Assembly (NCBI RefSeq): GCF_946222045.1
Contig: NZ_CAMILN010000006.1
Span: forward strand, 1-53,915
Length of the DNA stretch: 53,915 bases
Direction of reading: 5' to 3'
Origin: an uncultured Peptoniphilus sp.
GTDB taxonomy: Bacteria > Bacillota > Clostridia > Tissierellales > Peptoniphilaceae
A program made the translations under genes and the position numbers. Under the pieces are notes generated by a model that was not told the origin of the DNA, ran no database searches, and worked only from the letters and a program-made list of their open reading frames with translations. This document shows, piece after piece, positions 52,557-53,915 of the stretch. Within the stretch, counting starts at the first letter, position 1. Every line of letters starts with the position of its first letter.

Positions 52557-53207
52557 TTGGACCTAAATGAATTAAATTCAAGCTTAAATAAATTAAATAA
52601 TAAAATCTTAAATGATGAAGGAAAGATTGAAATTTTAAATAATCAATTAGAAAAAATTGATAAAAGTCTTGAAGAAAAAGAAAGATATAGTGAAGTTCTA
52701 AGTCAAGTATCATTATTATTTCAAAAAACTTCTGAATTCGCTAGAGAACAATCTAAGAGACAAATTGAAGACACTGTAACAAAATGTCTTCAATTTATTT
52801 TCGAAACTGATATTGAATTTCTAATAGAATTATCTGAAGCAAGATCTGTTCCCATAGCTGAGTTTTTTGTACAATCCAACTATTCTGAAGGTTATAGCAT
52901 AAAAACTAAACCTGAGATAGCACGAGGTGGAGGGGTTGTAGATATTATTTCACTTGCTCTTAGAATAGCTTTCTTACAACAAAATCAACCCAGTTTATCA
53001 GGACCTTTAATATTAGATGAACCTGGGAAACACGTAAGTAATGATTATATTTTTAATCTCGGGGAATTTTTAAAACAGTCATCCAATGTTTTTAACAGAC
53101 AAATTATAATGGTTACCCACAATCCCCATTTGTCACAAATTTCAGACAAATCTTTTTTTGTTAAGAATAAGGGTGGAATCAGTGAAGTTAGCCAATATCA
53201 AGAATAA
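52557..53207 (+). CDS. Rad50/SbcC-like ATPase, C-terminal half
   Basis: A 216-residue protein carrying the missing C-terminal lobe of a Rad50/SbcC ATPase. A coiled-coil start (about 1-60) is followed by the ABC signature ARGGGVVDI (122-130), Walker B LILDEP (151-156), D-loop HVS and H-loop MVTHNP (185-190). The start is TTG at 52557, the first possible one after an in-frame stop at 52536; AAGGT (52543-52547) could be its ribosome site. Only with the Walker A half could it make a working ATPase head. Confidence 0.82.
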   Translation: MDLNELNSSLNKLNNKILNDEGKIEILNNQLEKIDKSLEEKERYSEVLSQVSLLFQKTSEFAREQSKRQIEDTVTKCLQFIFETDIEFLIELSEARSVPIAEFFVQSNYSEGYSIKTKPEIARGGGVVDIISLALRIAFLQQNQPSLSGPLILDEPGKHVSNDYIFNLGEFLKQSSNVFNRQIIMVTHNPHLSQISDKSFFVKNKGGISEVSQYQE

Positions 53208-53214
53208 TATTTTC

Positions 53215-53243
53215 TTGACTTTAGTAAGTAAAATTGTTAATAT
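53215..53243 (+). promoter_or_regulatory. upstream promoter of the yerC-like gene
   Basis: TTGACT (53215-53220) and TAATAT (53238-53243), 17 bases apart, just after the end of the ATPase gene. Confidence 0.5.
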
Positions 53244-53248
53244 GTTAA

Positions 53249-53277
53249 TTGACATATGGAGCGTTTATGTATTATAT
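53249..53277 (+). promoter_or_regulatory. proximal promoter of the yerC-like gene
   Basis: A consensus TTGACA (53249-53254) and TTATAT (53272-53277) with a 17-base spacer, 33 bases before the gene. Together with the upstream pair it forms a tandem promoter. Confidence 0.6.
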
Positions 53278-53309
53278 GAATAGAAAACTACAAGTCAGGA
53301 GGAGATATA

Positions 53310-53627
53310 ATGATATACGACTCAAAGTTAAAAAATAAGGATGTAGATGGATTGTTTGAAGCTATTCTTTTACTTGAAAACTTAGAAGAATGTTATAGAT
53401 TTTTTGAAGATATATGCACAGTTAAAGAATTACAAGCAATTGCACAAAGACTTCAAGTTGTTAAATTATTAGTTAAAAATAAAACTTATCATGAAATTGA
53501 AAGTGAAACTGGAGCTTCAACTGCTACTATATCTAGAATTAATAGATCTTTAAACTATGGATCCGATGGATATAAATTAGTTTTACAAAGACTAAACTTC
53601 ATAGATGAAGACGAAGAAAAAGAATAA
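53310..53627 (+). CDS. TrpR/YerC-family transcriptional regulator
   Basis: A 105-residue helical protein of the YerC/YecD (Trp-repressor-like) family. It has the helix-turn-helix region around AIAQRLQVVKLLVKNKTYHEIE and SGASTATISRINRSL, with a conserved-looking C-terminal helix. Regulatory targets of this family are mostly unknown, and trp genes are not near. AGGAGG precedes the ATG. Two candidate promoters sit upstream and a terminator overlaps the stop codon. Confidence 0.9.
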   Translation: MIYDSKLKNKDVDGLFEAILLLENLEECYRFFEDICTVKELQAIAQRLQVVKLLVKNKTYHEIESETGASTATISRINRSLNYGSDGYKLVLQRLNFIDEDEEKE

Positions 53628-53647
53628 GGAAGACCTTATTCTTTTTT
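53621..53647. terminator. bidirectional terminator between the yerC-like gene and rqcH
   Basis: A stem AGAATAAGG (53621-53629) and CCTTATTCT (53634-53642) with an AAGA loop and T-run on the plus strand. The run of A residues upstream gives T on the minus strand, so it serves both convergent genes. Confidence 0.85.
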
Positions 53648-53660
53648 ATATTATTCTTTT

Positions 53661-53915
53661 TTATATATTTATATTTATTGTCTTGTAATTTGTATAAGAT
53701 ACTAAACCTGGTTTTTTTGCTGGATGTCTTTTTACATTCATCTTAAATGTATAATCTACTGGTATGTTTTGAGAGTTAGATAGTGAGCTATACTTAGCAG
53801 CTAATTTCGCTGCAGTTATCATTGAACTATTTGAAAAATCCCTATTGTCATTTTTTAAAATCACGTGTGATCCTGGTGCATCTTTTACATGAAACCAAAG
53901 ATCATTTTTCTTAGC
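53661..53915 (-). CDS. rqcH: RqcH (NFACT family), C-terminal fragment
   Basis: The minus strand is open from the right edge to a stop at 53661, giving 84 residues, clearly the C-terminal end of a longer gene cut by the window. The stretch NDLWFHVKDAPGSHVIL is the hallmark of the NFACT-R (DUF814) domain, and KRHPAKKPGLVSYTNYKT is its typical end. RqcH (also called FbpA or Rqc2 homologue) recruits tRNA-Ala to add alanine tails to stalled nascent chains on the 50S subunit. The rest of the gene lies outside the window. Confidence 0.9.
   Translation of the reverse strand, partial: AKKNDLWFHVKDAPGSHVILKNDNRDFSNSSMITAAKLAAKYSSLSNSQNIPVDYTFKMNVKRHPAKKPGLVSYTNYKTININI

Noticed and set aside
52417..52713. 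98-codon minus-strand frame in the split ATPase region
   Set aside because: Low-complexity shadow of coiled-coil coding sequence with no start signals.
50867..53207. Split ATPase as a decayed pseudogene
   Set aside because: All three frames keep their motifs, each junction has a plausible start with ribosome site, and there are no internal stops, so decay is less likely than a stable split. Not excluded without relatives.

Overview
The window is a dense, AT-rich, mostly plus-strand stretch of housekeeping chromosome from a low-GC Gram-positive anaerobe. Family-level clues are PolC-type replicative polymerase, the rpsB-tsf-pyrH-frr-uppS-cdsA-rseP-ispG-polC and rimP-nusA-rnpM-infB-rbfA-nrnA-truB-ribF gene orders, rubrerythrin, QueH, and an FHA-FtsW-PBP trio. 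The composition and an MEP-pathway isoprenoid set fit Tissierellia/Peptoniphilaceae (Anaerococcus-like). That placement is inference from gene content, not from a search. I see no rRNA, tRNA, CRISPR array, insertion sequence or prophage, and no gene-free stretch longer than 300 bases.

Layout: 1-2.1 kb holds a two-component system. 2.2-10.4 kb is a tightly overlapping run: yebC, deoC, lgt, queH, a CapA-like protein, a TrmN6-like methyltransferase, rsmI, then nurA and herA. 10.4-11.4 kb on the minus strand holds a GIY-YIG protein and recX. 11.5-15.8 kb is FHA protein, FtsW/RodA, class B PBP, ispD and ispF. 15.8-21.2 kb is transaldolase-like aldolase, glpX, rho, rpmE, prmC and prfA. 21.3 kb is a stand-alone rubrerythrin with its own promoter and terminator. 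21.9-32.7 kb is the rpsB to polC cluster. 32.8-40.3 kb is the nusA/infB cluster behind a leader hairpin. 40.3-43.3 kb is rpsO, pnp and dut. 43.4-49.9 kb is ftsK, rimO, pgsA, cinA and recA. 49.9-53.2 kb is an Mre11/SbcD-like nuclease followed by a Rad50/SbcC-like ATPase split over three consecutive reading frames. 53.3 kb is a TrpR/YerC-family regulator, and the right edge holds the C-terminal end of a minus-strand RqcH.

The most unusual content is DNA-end processing. A NurA-HerA pair, best known from archaea, and an Mre11-like nuclease with a tripartite Rad50-like ATPase directly behind recA lie in the same 54 kb, on a backbone that also carries recX. I infer, without proof, that they could form an end-resection pathway feeding RecA. 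Other points worth a look are a PolC whose PHP domain has lost at least four metal ligands, the absence of dxr and ylxQ from clusters that normally carry them, several leader or inter-gene hairpins (nusA leader, rpsB/tsf, rpsO/pnp), and an 8-bp inverted repeat bracketing the yebC promoter.
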